Shown: positions 17,763-27,411 of the stretch, in pieces
Numbering within the stretch: the first letter of the stretch is position 1
How the letters are laid out: each line of letters opens with the position of its first letter
NCBI GenBank assembly: GCA_910587185.1
Contig: CAJULY010000007.1
Coordinates: 1 to 64,000, forward strand
Reading direction: 5' to 3'
DNA from: an uncultured Muribaculaceae bacterium
Lineage (GTDB): Bacteria; Bacteroidota; Bacteroidia; Bacteroidales; Muribaculaceae
DNA: 64,000 bases
The notes under the pieces: model-generated
Database searches by the model: none
Seen by the model: only the letters and a program-made list of their open reading frames with translations
What the model was told of the DNA's origin: nothing
Translations under genes and position numbers: made by a program

Positions 17763-17797
17763 CGAATAAAAACATAACCATCAACCCAACGAATATT

Positions 17798-19207
17798 ATG
17801 AAGAAAATAGTCAACATTATTCTAAGCGCGGCCGCGATAGCCGGCATAGTCACTCCGGCTGCCGCCTCCTCCAAAACCGAAGTCCGCGAGACCATAGAAC
17901 TCGTCAGCGCTCTGGCGCGTACGGCCGATTTCAGGGAATACAAAATAAACCTCTATCCTGAATATACCGCCATGATCGATTCCGTCACGGCTCCCTACAA
18001 GAACCATCCGGCAGTCACGATGATTAAATCGCTGCGCGACAGCCTCGGTCTGGGCTATGACGCCGTGGCCGGTTTTGCCGGCGCGCTCGCCATCAAGGAC
18101 GGAAACGTTGTTTTCAACCCGGAACTCGACTACAAGCCGATGATCGACCGCCGCTGGGGCGAGACGGGAGCTGAGGAACTCGTGCCGTTACTCAACGATT
18201 TCTACCACAAGACAAATTTCAACGAAGTCTATCGGAAAGGACAGCCGATCTATGAGAAAGCGATAGCGAACTTCAACAAGATGCTCGATGGCGTTGACAT
18301 GAAATGGCTGTCGGATTACTATGGCAAGGAATTCACGGTACTGACCAATCTGAGCATGCTCAATGTAGGCAATTACGGTGTGACCCAACACTATCCCGAC
18401 GGCAGGGAAGAAGCTCTCATGATCATAGGCCCGATAGTCCGTAAAGGAGAGCCGGACTACAGCGACTGCACGAGCCTCGTTGTCCACGAGTCATCCCACC
18501 CCATCACCAACCCGATAATAATGAAACATCTGAAGGATTTCAACAGCAACAGCGACTCGATAGCTTCCAGGTTCAACACAGAACTCAAGAATCAGGCATA
18601 CGCCGGAGGTCAGACCGTGCTCTTCGAAACAATGGTCCGTCTGGCTGAGGTCCAGTATGCCAAAGCCCATGCCAAGACCGAGCGCGACTCGCTATTGCTG
18701 ATGCTCAAGACCGTGGGCGACAAGTGCAACGGATTCCTTTTCCTTGAGGATTTCGCGAAAGCCACCGACCGCTACCAGGCGAACCGCGACAAATATCCCA
18801 CACTGGATGATTTCATGCCCGAACTGGTGAAGCTTCACAACAGCCTTAATGTCGATTCGATCTGCAAGAATATCGAGAGCCGTCAGCCCAATTTCATAGG
18901 GAGCAACATCGAGGACAACGCCGTGCTGCCTGCTGGAGTGACTGAAATAACCGTCCGCTTCGACAAACCGATCCACATCGGTCAGGGGCTCGCTCCCTAT
19001 CGCGCAGAAGGACGCGAATTCCCCAGGTCAAAAGACGGCAAGACCTCATGGAACAAGGAGAGGACCGAGTTCACCTACACCGTGACTCTCGAACCGGGCA
19101 AGAAATACGGCATCTCCTATCCGGGCGAATGGTTCAAGAGCGGCGAAGGCTATCCCACAAAAGGCTATTACATACTTCCTTTCGAGACCGCTCCCGAGGC
19201 CAAATAA
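17798..19207 (+). CDS. DUF4932 family secreted protein with HExxH motif
   Basis: A 469-residue protein with a signal peptide (1-24, ending TPAAAS). H230-E231-S-S-H234 in 'VVHESSHPITNP' is a zinc-peptidase type HExxH, and 'LFETMVRLAEVQYAKAH' downstream could supply a third ligand. The C-terminal part (about 385-469) looks like an Ig-like beta domain ('ITVRFDKPIHIG', 'YTVTLEPGKKYGISYPGEWF'). The best match I know is DUF4932, common in Bacteroidetes and not characterised. It lies 35 bp after tolC and 28 bp before the regulator, so it belongs to the efflux/signalling cluster. A role as envelope metallopeptidase is inferred from the motif only. Confidence 0.75.
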   Translation: MKKIVNIILSAAAIAGIVTPAAASSKTEVRETIELVSALARTADFREYKINLYPEYTAMIDSVTAPYKNHPAVTMIKSLRDSLGLGYDAVAGFAGALAIKDGNVVFNPELDYKPMIDRRWGETGAEELVPLLNDFYHKTNFNEVYRKGQPIYEKAIANFNKMLDGVDMKWLSDYYGKEFTVLTNLSMLNVGNYGVTQHYPDGREEALMIIGPIVRKGEPDYSDCTSLVVHESSHPITNPIIMKHLKDFNSNSDSIASRFNTELKNQAYAGGQTVLFETMVRLAEVQYAKAHAKTERDSLLLMLKTVGDKCNGFLFLEDFAKATDRYQANRDKYPTLDDFMPELVKLHNSLNVDSICKNIESRQPNFIGSNIEDNAVLPAGVTEITVRFDKPIHIGQGLAPYRAEGREFPRSKDGKTSWNKERTEFTYTVTLEPGKKYGISYPGEWFKSGEGYPTKGYYILPFETAPEAK

Positions 19208-19223
19208 TTCCGAGGATTTTTCG

Positions 19224-19231
19224 TAAATTTG
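19224..19231 (+). promoter_or_regulatory. -7 box giving a leaderless transcript for the NtrC-type gene
   Basis: TAAATTTG ends 4 bases before the ATG at 19236. With normal Bacteroidetes spacing, transcription starts at or next to the start codon. No clear TTTG was seen at the -33 position. Confidence 0.5.
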
Positions 19232-19235
19232 CAAC

Positions 19236-20582
19236 ATGAAGAGGATTCTGATAGTTGACGATGACCGGACGGTCAGGCTCTCGATGGGAGTCATGCTGCG
19301 CCACTGCGGTTTCGAGCCGGAGGCGGTCGATGGCGCGGAGGCGGCTTTGGCCTCCGTGCGCCGCGAAGCTCCGTCGCTGATTCTTATGGACATGAACTTC
19401 AGCGGGGCCACCACGGGTCAGGACGGTCTGGAACTGCTTCAGCGCGTCAGAATCCTATGCCCCGAAACTCCGGTGATTCTCATGACGGCCTGGGGAAGCA
19501 TTCCGCTCGCCGTTGAGGGAATACGCTACGGCGCTTTCGATTTTCTGACCAAGCCGTGCAGCGGCCCGGTGCTTCTGCAGAGGATCGAGACCGCGCTGGC
19601 AATGGCCGAAAAAGGGACTTCGACGGCAGAGAAAGCCTTTGACCGGTCGGCCATCGTCGGGCGCAGCGCGGCACTTACGGAGATTCTCGACACCGTCAGG
19701 CGCATAGCCCCGACGGACGCGCCGGTACTCATCACCGGCGAAAACGGGACCGGCAAAGAACTTATAGCGAAGGCGATCCATGACAACAGCCGTCGCCGAC
19801 AGGGGCCGTTCGTCATGGTCAACCTCGGCGGAATCTCACAATCGCTTTTCGAGAGCGAGATGTTCGGCCACACGAAAGGAGCCTTCACCGGAGCCGCGGG
19901 CGAACGCAAAGGCCGTTTCGAGCTTGCCGACAAGGGGACGATCTTTCTCGACGAGATAGGAGATCTCGATCTCAACTGCCAGGTGAAGATTCTGCGCGTA
20001 CTGCAACAGCATACGTTCGAACCGCTCGGCGACAGCCGGACACGCACTGTGGATATCCGCGTTGTGTGCGCGACAAACGCCGATCTTCCGGCCATGTTGC
20101 GCGAACGCACATTCCGCGAAGATCTTTTCTACCGCATCAACGCCATCACGCTGCATCTTCCGCCTCTGCGCGAACGGCGCGAGGACATACCGCTGCTCAT
20201 CAACCATTTCGCCCGACTGACGGAAACCGACCGGCGGCCGGAATTCTCGTCGGAAGCCATAGCGTATCTGACGCGCCTCCCCTATCCGGGCAACGTGCGC
20301 CAGCTGAAAAACATAGTCGAAAGGAGCATACTGATGTCGGAAGGAGCGGTAATCAGCCTCGACGACATTGAACGCGACACCCGCATGGGCCTCTCGGAGC
20401 CTAAACCGGAAACGGCGTCGGTCAACGGCATGACTCTCGAGGAGATGGAGCGCACGGCCATAGAGAACGCTCTGAAAAAACATTCGGGCAACATAACCAA
20501 CGCCGCTCTCGAGCTCGGCATAACCCGCCAGGCGCTATACAGGAAGATCGAGAAATACGGACTTACGACGCAGACGAAATGA
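19236..20582 (+). CDS. Sigma-54-dependent response regulator (NtrC family)
   Basis: 448 residues. A receiver domain (1-125) has acidic pocket D8-D10, phospho-acceptor D52 and K in 'FLTKP'. The AAA+ domain has Walker A 'GENGTGKE', the sigma-54 contact loop GAFTGA at 215-220, Walker B 'FLDEIGD' and 'RTVDIRVVCATN'. A Fis-type HTH closes it ('NAALELGITRQALYRKIEKYG'). All parts needed to activate RNA polymerase-sigma-54 are intact. It overlaps the kinase gene by 4 bp (ATGA). The best candidate target is the -24/-12 promoter at 11468-11485. Confidence 0.95.
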   Translation: MKRILIVDDDRTVRLSMGVMLRHCGFEPEAVDGAEAALASVRREAPSLILMDMNFSGATTGQDGLELLQRVRILCPETPVILMTAWGSIPLAVEGIRYGAFDFLTKPCSGPVLLQRIETALAMAEKGTSTAEKAFDRSAIVGRSAALTEILDTVRRIAPTDAPVLITGENGTGKELIAKAIHDNSRRRQGPFVMVNLGGISQSLFESEMFGHTKGAFTGAAGERKGRFELADKGTIFLDEIGDLDLNCQVKILRVLQQHTFEPLGDSRTRTVDIRVVCATNADLPAMLRERTFREDLFYRINAITLHLPPLRERREDIPLLINHFARLTETDRRPEFSSEAIAYLTRLPYPGNVRQLKNIVERSILMSEGAVISLDDIERDTRMGLSEPKPETASVNGMTLEEMERTAIENALKKHSGNITNAALELGITRQALYRKIEKYGLTTQTK

Positions 20583-21850
20583 GGTGGCTGTTTTTCATAG
20601 TGACTTTGCTTACTCTGGCTGCGGGCATATCGCTGCCGTTCTACATCGCGTGGCCTTCCGTAGCCGTTCCCGAAGCCATTCTGCTTCTTCTGCTGATCTG
20701 TCTCATCATTCTCAGGATAACGACCATCAGGCCTCTCATGGCCGTCAGGACGGGAGTGTCACTGCTCAACGAACAGGATTTCAGCAGCCGCCTGACCCAC
20801 GTCGGTCAGCGCGACGCCGACAGCATAGCGGCCACATTCAACCGGATGATCGAAACACTCAAGAACGAGCGCCTGAGGGTGATGGAACAGAACCATTTCC
20901 TCGACATGCTCATCAACGCGTCGCCGGCGGGAATCCTTGTAATGAACTATGACGGCACCGTCAGGACGGCCAATCCCGCTGCCCGGCGGATGCTCGGCAC
21001 GCCCGACGTCACGGGGCATACGCTCGACGCTCTTCCGGGCGCTCTTGCCAAGGCGCTTGCCGGTCTCAGTCTCGGCGACGCCGTCACCGTAAGGTCGGAC
21101 GACAACGGCATCTACCGCTGCACGCTGCTCAGTTTCCTTGACAGCGGCTTTCAGAGGCGCTTCATAATGATCGAGAGCCTGACCCGCGAAATCATGAAGG
21201 CGGAGCGCGAGGCCTACGGCAAAGTCATCCGCCAGATAGGTCACGAGGTCAACAATACGGTGGCCGGAATCATCCCGATGTTCGAGACAGTGGAGATGAT
21301 CACAGATGACGAGGATCTGCGGACAGCCTCATCGAGCTGCCGCGAGCGCTGCGACTCGCTGTCGCGGTTCATCACACGCTATGCCGACGTTGTCCGGCTC
21401 CCCTCCCCCAGCTTGCGGCCCACTGATCTCGGATCGCTTTTCCGCTCTCTGATGCCTTTCATCGAGAGTCTTGCCGTGGGTCATGACATCGGATTCACTC
21501 TCAAGGTCGAAGAGGGTGCCACAGCGATGGCCGACTCGGTTCAGCTCGAACAGGTAGCGGTCAACGTAGTCAAAAACGCGATAGAGAGCATAGGCAAAAA
21601 CGGGCATATCCTTATCCGCGTCACGGCGCATCCCGCCGGCTTCGAGATCACCGACAACGGCCCCGGCATAAGTCAGGAAATCTCGGCCAACCTGTTCTCG
21701 CCCTTCTTTTCGTCGAAAGAAGGAGGCCAGGGGATAGGGCTGACCCTCATAAGCGAGATTCTGCGGTCACACGGCTGCACCTTCAGCCTTCACACGTCGC
21801 CCGACGACCGGCTGACACGCTTCAGAGCCAACTTTCCCGAACAGGGTTAA
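20579..21850 (+). CDS. Sensor histidine kinase paired with the NtrC-type regulator
   Basis: 423 residues. Two N-terminal helices (about 4-24 and 30-50) have almost no periplasmic loop between them, so the signal is probably sensed in or at the membrane. HAMP-like and PAS-like segments ('LINASPAGILVMNYDGTVRTAN') follow. The H-box is 'RQIGHEVNNTVAG' with H222, and the ATPase domain has 'VVKNAIESIGKNG', 'DNGPGI' and 'GGQGIGLTLISEIL'. It shares ATGA with the regulator gene. This arrangement beside an ABC efflux block suggests sensing of envelope or antimicrobial stress (inference). Confidence 0.93.
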   Translation: MRWLFFIVTLLTLAAGISLPFYIAWPSVAVPEAILLLLLICLIILRITTIRPLMAVRTGVSLLNEQDFSSRLTHVGQRDADSIAATFNRMIETLKNERLRVMEQNHFLDMLINASPAGILVMNYDGTVRTANPAARRMLGTPDVTGHTLDALPGALAKALAGLSLGDAVTVRSDDNGIYRCTLLSFLDSGFQRRFIMIESLTREIMKAEREAYGKVIRQIGHEVNNTVAGIIPMFETVEMITDDEDLRTASSSCRERCDSLSRFITRYADVVRLPSPSLRPTDLGSLFRSLMPFIESLAVGHDIGFTLKVEEGATAMADSVQLEQVAVNVVKNAIESIGKNGHILIRVTAHPAGFEITDNGPGISQEISANLFSPFFSSKEGGQGIGLTLISEILRSHGCTFSLHTSPDDRLTRFRANFPEQG

Positions 21851-21927
21851 ATTTACATAATATTTATAAATTAACTGTTAATTTTGCATTACACTATCGC
21901 CCGGGGCCTCTGAAAACCGGCCTTCAG

Positions 21928-21959
21928 ATTGCATATTACCAAATAATTGATTAACTTTG
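21928..21959 (+). promoter_or_regulatory. Promoter of rimP-nusA-infB
   Basis: ATTG at 21928-21931, 20 bp, and TAACTTTG at 21952-21959. It leaves an untranslated leader of about 75-80 bases before rimP, with a GC-rich GGAGGGGGCCC stretch. Confidence 0.6.
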
Positions 21960-22043
21960 CCGTTGCAAAACCGCGTGACACGGAGGGGGCCCGAAGCTTC
22001 CTCCATTTTATTTACCCGAGCGCGAATAACCGAAACTCAGACA

Positions 22044-22517
22044 ATGATAGACAAAACACTTATAGAGGAAACCGTCAGCAAAGCACTCGAAGGCACCGAC
22101 TGCTTCCTCGTGGAAGTCAGCGAAACGCCTGACAACCGCATAACCGTAGAAATAGACTCGGACACGGGCGTCGATATCGACACCTGCGCCCGCGTTACCC
22201 GCGCCATAGAGGCGGCCGCCGACCGCGACGTCGAGGACTACGAACTTGAAGTAGGTTCGGCAGGTCTCACTTCGCCCCTGAAAGTCAAGCGTCAGTATGA
22301 GAAAAACATCGGAAACGACATGGAAGTGCTGACCCGCGACGGCCGCAAGATGACCGGCGTTCTGGAATCAGTGAGCCCCGACGGCGCAACATTCACCCTC
22401 GCGGTGACACGCAAGGTCAAAGAACCGGGAGAGAAACGCCCGGTGATGAAGACCGAAGCGATTGAACTCGCAGTCGCCGACTGCAAATATGTCAGATATT
22501 CAATAAAATTCAAATAA
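22044..22517 (+). CDS. rimP: Ribosome maturation factor RimP
   Basis: Needed for 30S subunit maturation. The ATG at 22044 (157 residues, MIDKTLIEETVSKALEG) is used; the frame runs 29 codons further upstream, but that part crosses the promoter. 'LEVGSAGLTSPLK' is the RimP variant of the conserved 'VSSPGLDRPL' segment, and the C-terminal SH3-like beta domain is present. It heads the conserved operon rimP-nusA-infB, 25 bp before nusA. Confidence 0.93.
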   Translation: MIDKTLIEETVSKALEGTDCFLVEVSETPDNRITVEIDSDTGVDIDTCARVTRAIEAAADRDVEDYELEVGSAGLTSPLKVKRQYEKNIGNDMEVLTRDGRKMTGVLESVSPDGATFTLAVTRKVKEPGEKRPVMKTEAIELAVADCKYVRYSIKFK

Positions 22518-22542
22518 CCCCCAACCAGAGACAAATCCAATT

Positions 22543-23799
22543 ATGGCTAAGAAAGAGGAAGCTCCCAACATGGTGGAGCAGTTTGCCGAATTTAAAGAGC
22601 TGAAAAACATTGACAAGACCACGATGATAAGCGTGCTCGAGGAATCGTTCCGCAACGTACTTGCCAAGATGTTCGGAACCGACGAAAACCTCGACGTTAT
22701 TCTCAACCCCGACAAAGGCGACGTGCAGATCTTCCAGAACCTGCAGGTTGTGGCCGACGGCGAAGTCAATGATCCCAACATGGAGATTGGTCTCACGGAC
22801 GCCCGCGCCGAGGATGACCCCGACGTGGAGATTGGCGAGGACCACACCCGCGAAATCCACTTCGAGGATTTCGGACGCCGTGCGATCCTGAATCTTCGCC
22901 AGACCCTCCAGTCGAAAATCCTCGACCTTCAGAAAGAGGCGATCTACAATAAATTCAAGGAGCTCGAAGGAGAGCTCGTCAGCGGCGAGGTCTATCAGAC
23001 ATGGTCACGCGAGACCCTTCTTCTTGACGACGACAAGAACGAGCTTCTTCTCCCGAAGAGCGAATCTATTCCCGGCGACTTCTTCCGCAAGGGCGAGACA
23101 GTCAGAGCGGTCGTAGCCAACGTAGATAACAAGAACAACAACCCGAAGATCACCGTTTCGCGCACCAACGAGAACTTCCTGCGCCGTCTTTTCGAGCTGG
23201 AGGTTCCTGAGATCCATGACGGTCTGATCAACATACGCGCCGTAGCGCGCATCCCGGGCGAACGCGCCAAGATAGCCGTCGAGAGCTATGACGAGCGCAT
23301 CGACCCGGTGGGAGCGTGTGTGGGCGTCAAAGGCTCGCGTATCCACGGAATTGTCCGCGAGCTGCGCAACGAGAACATCGACGTGATCAACTACACGGCC
23401 AACCCGTCGCTCTTCATCCAGCGCGCGCTCAGCCCGGCGAAAGTCTCTTCGATCCGTCTGGACGAGGAGGAGAAGAAAGCCGAGGTGTTCCTGCGCCCCG
23501 AAGAGGTGTCGCTGGCAATCGGCAAAGGCGGTCTGAACATCAAGCTTGCCTCTATGCTGACGGGTTATGTCATCGACGTCTATCGCGACACGGAGGAATC
23601 GTTTGAGGAAGACATCTACCTCGACGAGTTCAAGGACGAAATCGACAGCTGGATCATCGATCAGCTCAAGGAGATAGGCCTCGTGACAGCCAAGAGCGTC
23701 CTCAACGCTCCGCGCGAACTGCTGACGGACAAGGCCGATCTTGAAGAAGCGACCGTCGAGAACGTGCTCAACATTCTCCGCGCCGAGTTCGAGGAATAA
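22543..23799 (+). CDS. nusA: Transcription termination/antitermination factor NusA
   Basis: 418 residues with an N-terminal RNA polymerase-binding domain (1-125, with an acidic insert typical of Bacteroidetes), an S1 domain (about 135-205, 'SGEVYQTW'), KH1 ('DPVGACVGVKGSRIHGIVREL') and KH2 ('LAIGKGGLNIKLASMLTGY'). It lacks the C-terminal acidic repeats of E. coli NusA, which is normal outside the Proteobacteria. It lies between rimP and infB on the same strand. Confidence 0.96.
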   Translation: MAKKEEAPNMVEQFAEFKELKNIDKTTMISVLEESFRNVLAKMFGTDENLDVILNPDKGDVQIFQNLQVVADGEVNDPNMEIGLTDARAEDDPDVEIGEDHTREIHFEDFGRRAILNLRQTLQSKILDLQKEAIYNKFKELEGELVSGEVYQTWSRETLLLDDDKNELLLPKSESIPGDFFRKGETVRAVVANVDNKNNNPKITVSRTNENFLRRLFELEVPEIHDGLINIRAVARIPGERAKIAVESYDERIDPVGACVGVKGSRIHGIVRELRNENIDVINYTANPSLFIQRALSPAKVSSIRLDEEEKKAEVFLRPEEVSLAIGKGGLNIKLASMLTGYVIDVYRDTEESFEEDIYLDEFKDEIDSWIIDQLKEIGLVTAKSVLNAPRELLTDKADLEEATVENVLNILRAEFEE

Positions 23800-23880
23800 T
23801 ACCTCACATCAGGACTCCCGCCGGGAGAACTCCGCGCCGGACGCGGACAACAGAAATCAGAAAGCGTTTAAAATCAATAT

Positions 23881-26820
23881 ATGGCGAAAACGAAAATAAG
23901 CAAAGCAGCAAAGGACTTCAACATTTCCATTGCCACACTGGTGGAGTTCCTGCAAAAAAAAGGAATCGAGGTTGAAAACCCCGAGAATCCCAACACACGC
24001 ATCAACGAAACCGCTTACGAGCTGCTTGTGAAGGAATATGCCCCTGACCGCAAGCTCAAAAACCAAAGCGAGCTCATCTCCACCCAGCGCGCCAAAGTTC
24101 AGGAAAAACCAAAAGAGACACCGAAGGCGACCGACGAGGTGTATCGCACCAAAACGGCGTCGGCCGGCCCGAAAGTAATAGGCCGCATCGACCTTTCCAC
24201 CGGAAAGCCGAAGCCCGCAGAACCTGTCAAGGAGGAGCAGCCGGCCGCCCCGGTGCAGGAAACGAAACCGGAAGCTCCCGTAAAGGCAGCTGAGGAACCC
24301 AAACCGGAAACGACACCCGCGCCTGTGAAAAAAGAGGAAAAGGCGGCTCCCGCAGTGGCCGAGAAGGAAGCACCCGCGCCTAAGAAGGCCGAGGAGAGCC
24401 CCAAAACGCCGGAAGCTCCCGCCGAAGTTCCCGAAAAGAAAGAGAAAGAAAAGAAACAGGAGGCTCCGGAAAAAACCGCTCCGGCAACCCCGGCGGCTCC
24501 CGCCCCCAAAGCGGAACCCAAAGCCGAGAAACCGGAAGAAAAGAGCGAACCTGCGAAAAATAATGATGAGACCGACAACTTCATCCCGACCAAGGTTACC
24601 GGCGGTCTGAACATAAATGTAGTCGGCAAAATCGACCTCTCGGCTCTGAACCAGACCACGCGTCCGAAAAAGAAGACGAAAGAGGAGAAACGCAACGAAC
24701 GCCTGGCAGCGGCGCAGGCCAACGGCAACTCCCAGGGAGGCGACCGCAAAAAACGCCGCAGAATAGGCGGAAAAGAAAAAATAGACATCGAGAGCACCTC
24801 GAAACAGCCGGGTGGCTCCAACGGCCAGAACAATGGCGGCGGCCGCGGTGAACGCCCCCAGCGCGAACGCGGACGCAACCGTGAGCGCGAACGCCGTCCG
24901 ATCCACACCGAAGTCAACGAGGAGGATGTGCAGAAGCAGGTGAAGGAAACGCTGGCACGCCTGACCAACAAAGACAAAGGTCAGAAGAAAGGCGCCAAAT
25001 GGCGCAAGGAGAAGCGCGAAGCCAACGCCACCCGTGAGCGCGAGGCCTACGAAATGGAAAAGGCCGAAAGCAAACTTCTCAAACTGACCGAATTCGTGAC
25101 CGTCAATGACCTCGCCTCGATGATGGATGTGCCTGTCAACAGCATCATCGCCACCTGTATGAGTCTGGGCGAGATGGTGTCGATCAACCAGCGCCTCGAC
25201 GCGGAGACCATCAACATCGTAGCCGAGGAATTCGGCTTCCGCACGGAATATGTCAGCGCCGAAGTGGCCGAAGCGATCACGCAGGAGGAGGATTCGGAGG
25301 AGGATCTCATGGACCGTCCGCCCATCGTGACCGTCATGGGCCATGTCGATCACGGAAAGACATCGCTGCTCGACTATATCCGCAACGCCAACGTGATCGC
25401 CGGCGAGGCCGGAGGCATCACCCAGCATATCGGCGCCTACAACGTTAAACTTGCCGACGGACGCCACATCACGTTCCTCGATACTCCGGGTCACGAGGCC
25501 TTCACCGCCATGCGTGCCCGCGGAGCGAAAGTGACCGACCTCTGTATCATCATCGTGGCAGCCGACGACAACGTCATGCCCCAGACCAAGGAAGCCATCA
25601 ACCACGCCACAGCGGCAGGTGTGCCTATCGTTTTCGCCATCAACAAGATAGACAAGCCGGCAGCTAATCCCGACAAGATCAAGGAAGAACTTGCGGCGAT
25701 GAACTTCCTCGTAGAGGACTGGGGAGGAAAGTACCAGAGCCAGGACATCTCGGCCAAGAAGGGAATCGGCGTTGAAGAACTGATGGAGAAAGTGCTTCTC
25801 GAAGCCGAGCTTCTCGAACTGAAAGCCAACCCTCACCGCAAAGCTACAGGCTCGATCATAGAATCGTCGCTTGACAAGGGCCGCGGCTACGTTGCCACCG
25901 TACTCGTGCAGAACGGAACCCTGCGTCAGGGCGACATCATTCTTGCCGGAACTCACTACGGCAAAGTCCGCGCCATGTTCAACGAACGCAACCAGCGCAT
26001 CAAGGAGGCAGGCCCCGCGGAACCGGCCCTCATCCTGGGCCTCAACGGCGCTCCGACCGCCGGCGACACCTTCAATGTTCTCGAGAGCGAACAGGAAGCA
26101 CGCGAAATCGCCACGAAGCGCGAGCAGCTGCAGCGCGAACTCGGACTGCGTACCAAGAAGATGCTTACGCTCGAGGATATCGGCCGCCGCCGCGCCATAG
26201 GCAACTTCCAGGAGCTGAACGTGATTGTCAAGGGCGACGTCGATGGTTCGATCGAAGCGCTCTCCGACTCGCTCATCAAGCTTTCGACCGAAGAGATTCA
26301 GGTCAACGTGCTTCACAAGGCCGTCGGCGAGATCTCAGAGAGCGATGTGACTCTTGCCGCCGCGTCCGACGCCATCATCATCGGATTCCAGGTGCGTCCG
26401 TCGCAGGCCGCACGCCGTGAAGCAGAACGCGAGGGAGTGGAGATCCGCCTCTATTCCATCATCTATCAGGCCATCGAGGAGGTCAAGGACGCCATGGAAG
26501 GCATGCTTGCGCCCGAGGTCAAGGAAGAGGTCATCGGAACAGCCGAAGTCATGCAGACCTACCGCATATCGAAGGTGGGCACTGTTGCCGGCTGTCTGGT
26601 GCGCGAAGGCCGTCTGCGCCGCAGCGCGAAGGTGCGCGTGATCCGCGACGGTATCGTGCGCTACACCGGCGATCTGGGTTCGCTGAAACGCTTCAAGGAC
26701 GATGTCAAGGAAGTGACCTCAGGCTATGACTGCGGTCTTAACATCGCGGGCTACAACGATATCCGCGAAGGCGACATCGTTGAATGCTTCGAAGAAGTGG
26801 AAGTAAAGAAAAGCCTCTGA
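23881..26820 (+). CDS. infB: Translation initiation factor IF-2
   Basis: GTPase that brings initiator tRNA to the 30S subunit. 979 residues: IF2 N-domain (1-55), a long low-complexity K/P/A/E-rich linker (about 75-250), a second IF2 N-like domain (about 395-450), the G domain with G1 GHVDHGKT at 487-494, 'DTPGHEAF' and 'NKIDKP', then domains II-IV. The linker is rich in KPE/APK repeats and is the most variable part of the protein. The large open frame on the opposite strand here (23857-26316) is a composition artefact. Confidence 0.97.
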   Translation: MAKTKISKAAKDFNISIATLVEFLQKKGIEVENPENPNTRINETAYELLVKEYAPDRKLKNQSELISTQRAKVQEKPKETPKATDEVYRTKTASAGPKVIGRIDLSTGKPKPAEPVKEEQPAAPVQETKPEAPVKAAEEPKPETTPAPVKKEEKAAPAVAEKEAPAPKKAEESPKTPEAPAEVPEKKEKEKKQEAPEKTAPATPAAPAPKAEPKAEKPEEKSEPAKNNDETDNFIPTKVTGGLNINVVGKIDLSALNQTTRPKKKTKEEKRNERLAAAQANGNSQGGDRKKRRRIGGKEKIDIESTSKQPGGSNGQNNGGGRGERPQRERGRNRERERRPIHTEVNEEDVQKQVKETLARLTNKDKGQKKGAKWRKEKREANATREREAYEMEKAESKLLKLTEFVTVNDLASMMDVPVNSIIATCMSLGEMVSINQRLDAETINIVAEEFGFRTEYVSAEVAEAITQEEDSEEDLMDRPPIVTVMGHVDHGKTSLLDYIRNANVIAGEAGGITQHIGAYNVKLADGRHITFLDTPGHEAFTAMRARGAKVTDLCIIIVAADDNVMPQTKEAINHATAAGVPIVFAINKIDKPAANPDKIKEELAAMNFLVEDWGGKYQSQDISAKKGIGVEELMEKVLLEAELLELKANPHRKATGSIIESSLDKGRGYVATVLVQNGTLRQGDIILAGTHYGKVRAMFNERNQRIKEAGPAEPALILGLNGAPTAGDTFNVLESEQEAREIATKREQLQRELGLRTKKMLTLEDIGRRRAIGNFQELNVIVKGDVDGSIEALSDSLIKLSTEEIQVNVLHKAVGEISESDVTLAAASDAIIIGFQVRPSQAARREAEREGVEIRLYSIIYQAIEEVKDAMEGMLAPEVKEEVIGTAEVMQTYRISKVGTVAGCLVREGRLRRSAKVRVIRDGIVRYTGDLGSLKRFKDDVKEVTSGYDCGLNIAGYNDIREGDIVECFEEVEVKKSL

Positions 26821-26837
26821 CAGGGCGCCGCGTCATA

Positions 26838-27308
26838 ATGGCGACCGCCCACGTCAACATAGGATCCAATATAGGTGACCGCCGCGCTCAGATAGAGCTG
26901 GCGGTCACCCGCATTATGGAGCGGTTCGGAAGGTCCGTGCGACGGTCGGGCTATGTCGATTCGGCGCCGTGGGGTTATGACAGCCCCAACCGTTTTCTGA
27001 ATCTCGGCGTGGCTCTCGAGACGGGGGATATGGAGCCGCTCGAGATACTGCAGCGTCTGCGCGAAGTGGAAGCCTCGATCAATCCCGCGTCGCACCGCAC
27101 AGCCTCAGGAGAATATGCCGACCGCGTCATCGACATAGATCTAATAGCCGTTGACGACATGGTCCTGAACACGCCTGAGCTAACGCTGCCCCATCCGCGG
27201 ATGCATCTGCGCGCCTTCGTACTGGAGCCACTTGCGGAGTTAGCCCCCGCCTGGCGCCATCCCCTGCTCCATCTCACTGCCCGTCAGCTCCGCGAATTGC
27301 TTGACTGA
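26838..27308 (+). CDS. folK: 6-hydroxymethyl-7,8-dihydropterin pyrophosphokinase
   Basis: Folate synthesis: transfers pyrophosphate from ATP to the pterin. The ATG at 26838 (156 residues, MATAHVNIGSNIGDR) is chosen over a start 54 bases upstream that would overlap infB. 'DSPNRFLNLGVALET' matches the pterin-binding loop, 'DRVIDIDLIAVDD' the metal-binding motif, and 'LTLPHPRMHLRAFVLEPLAEL' the C-terminal signature. It follows infB by 17 bp and may be read with it. Confidence 0.93.
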   Translation: MATAHVNIGSNIGDRRAQIELAVTRIMERFGRSVRRSGYVDSAPWGYDSPNRFLNLGVALETGDMEPLEILQRLREVEASINPASHRTASGEYADRVIDIDLIAVDDMVLNTPELTLPHPRMHLRAFVLEPLAELAPAWRHPLLHLTARQLRELLD

Positions 27309-27411
27309 CTGCGGGCGATAAATCACGCAAATGCCATAAAGAGCGCGGTTTATTTGGAATAATCCTTTCTTATTCATATTTTTGCGACAGAATCCAACGG
27401 TAATTTGCAGA

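Noticed and set aside
23857..26316. An 819-codon open frame on the minus strand opposite infB
   Set aside because: It is antisense to the well supported IF-2 gene; its F/R/G-rich low-complexity product mirrors the lysine/alanine/proline linker and the lack of stops is a composition effect.
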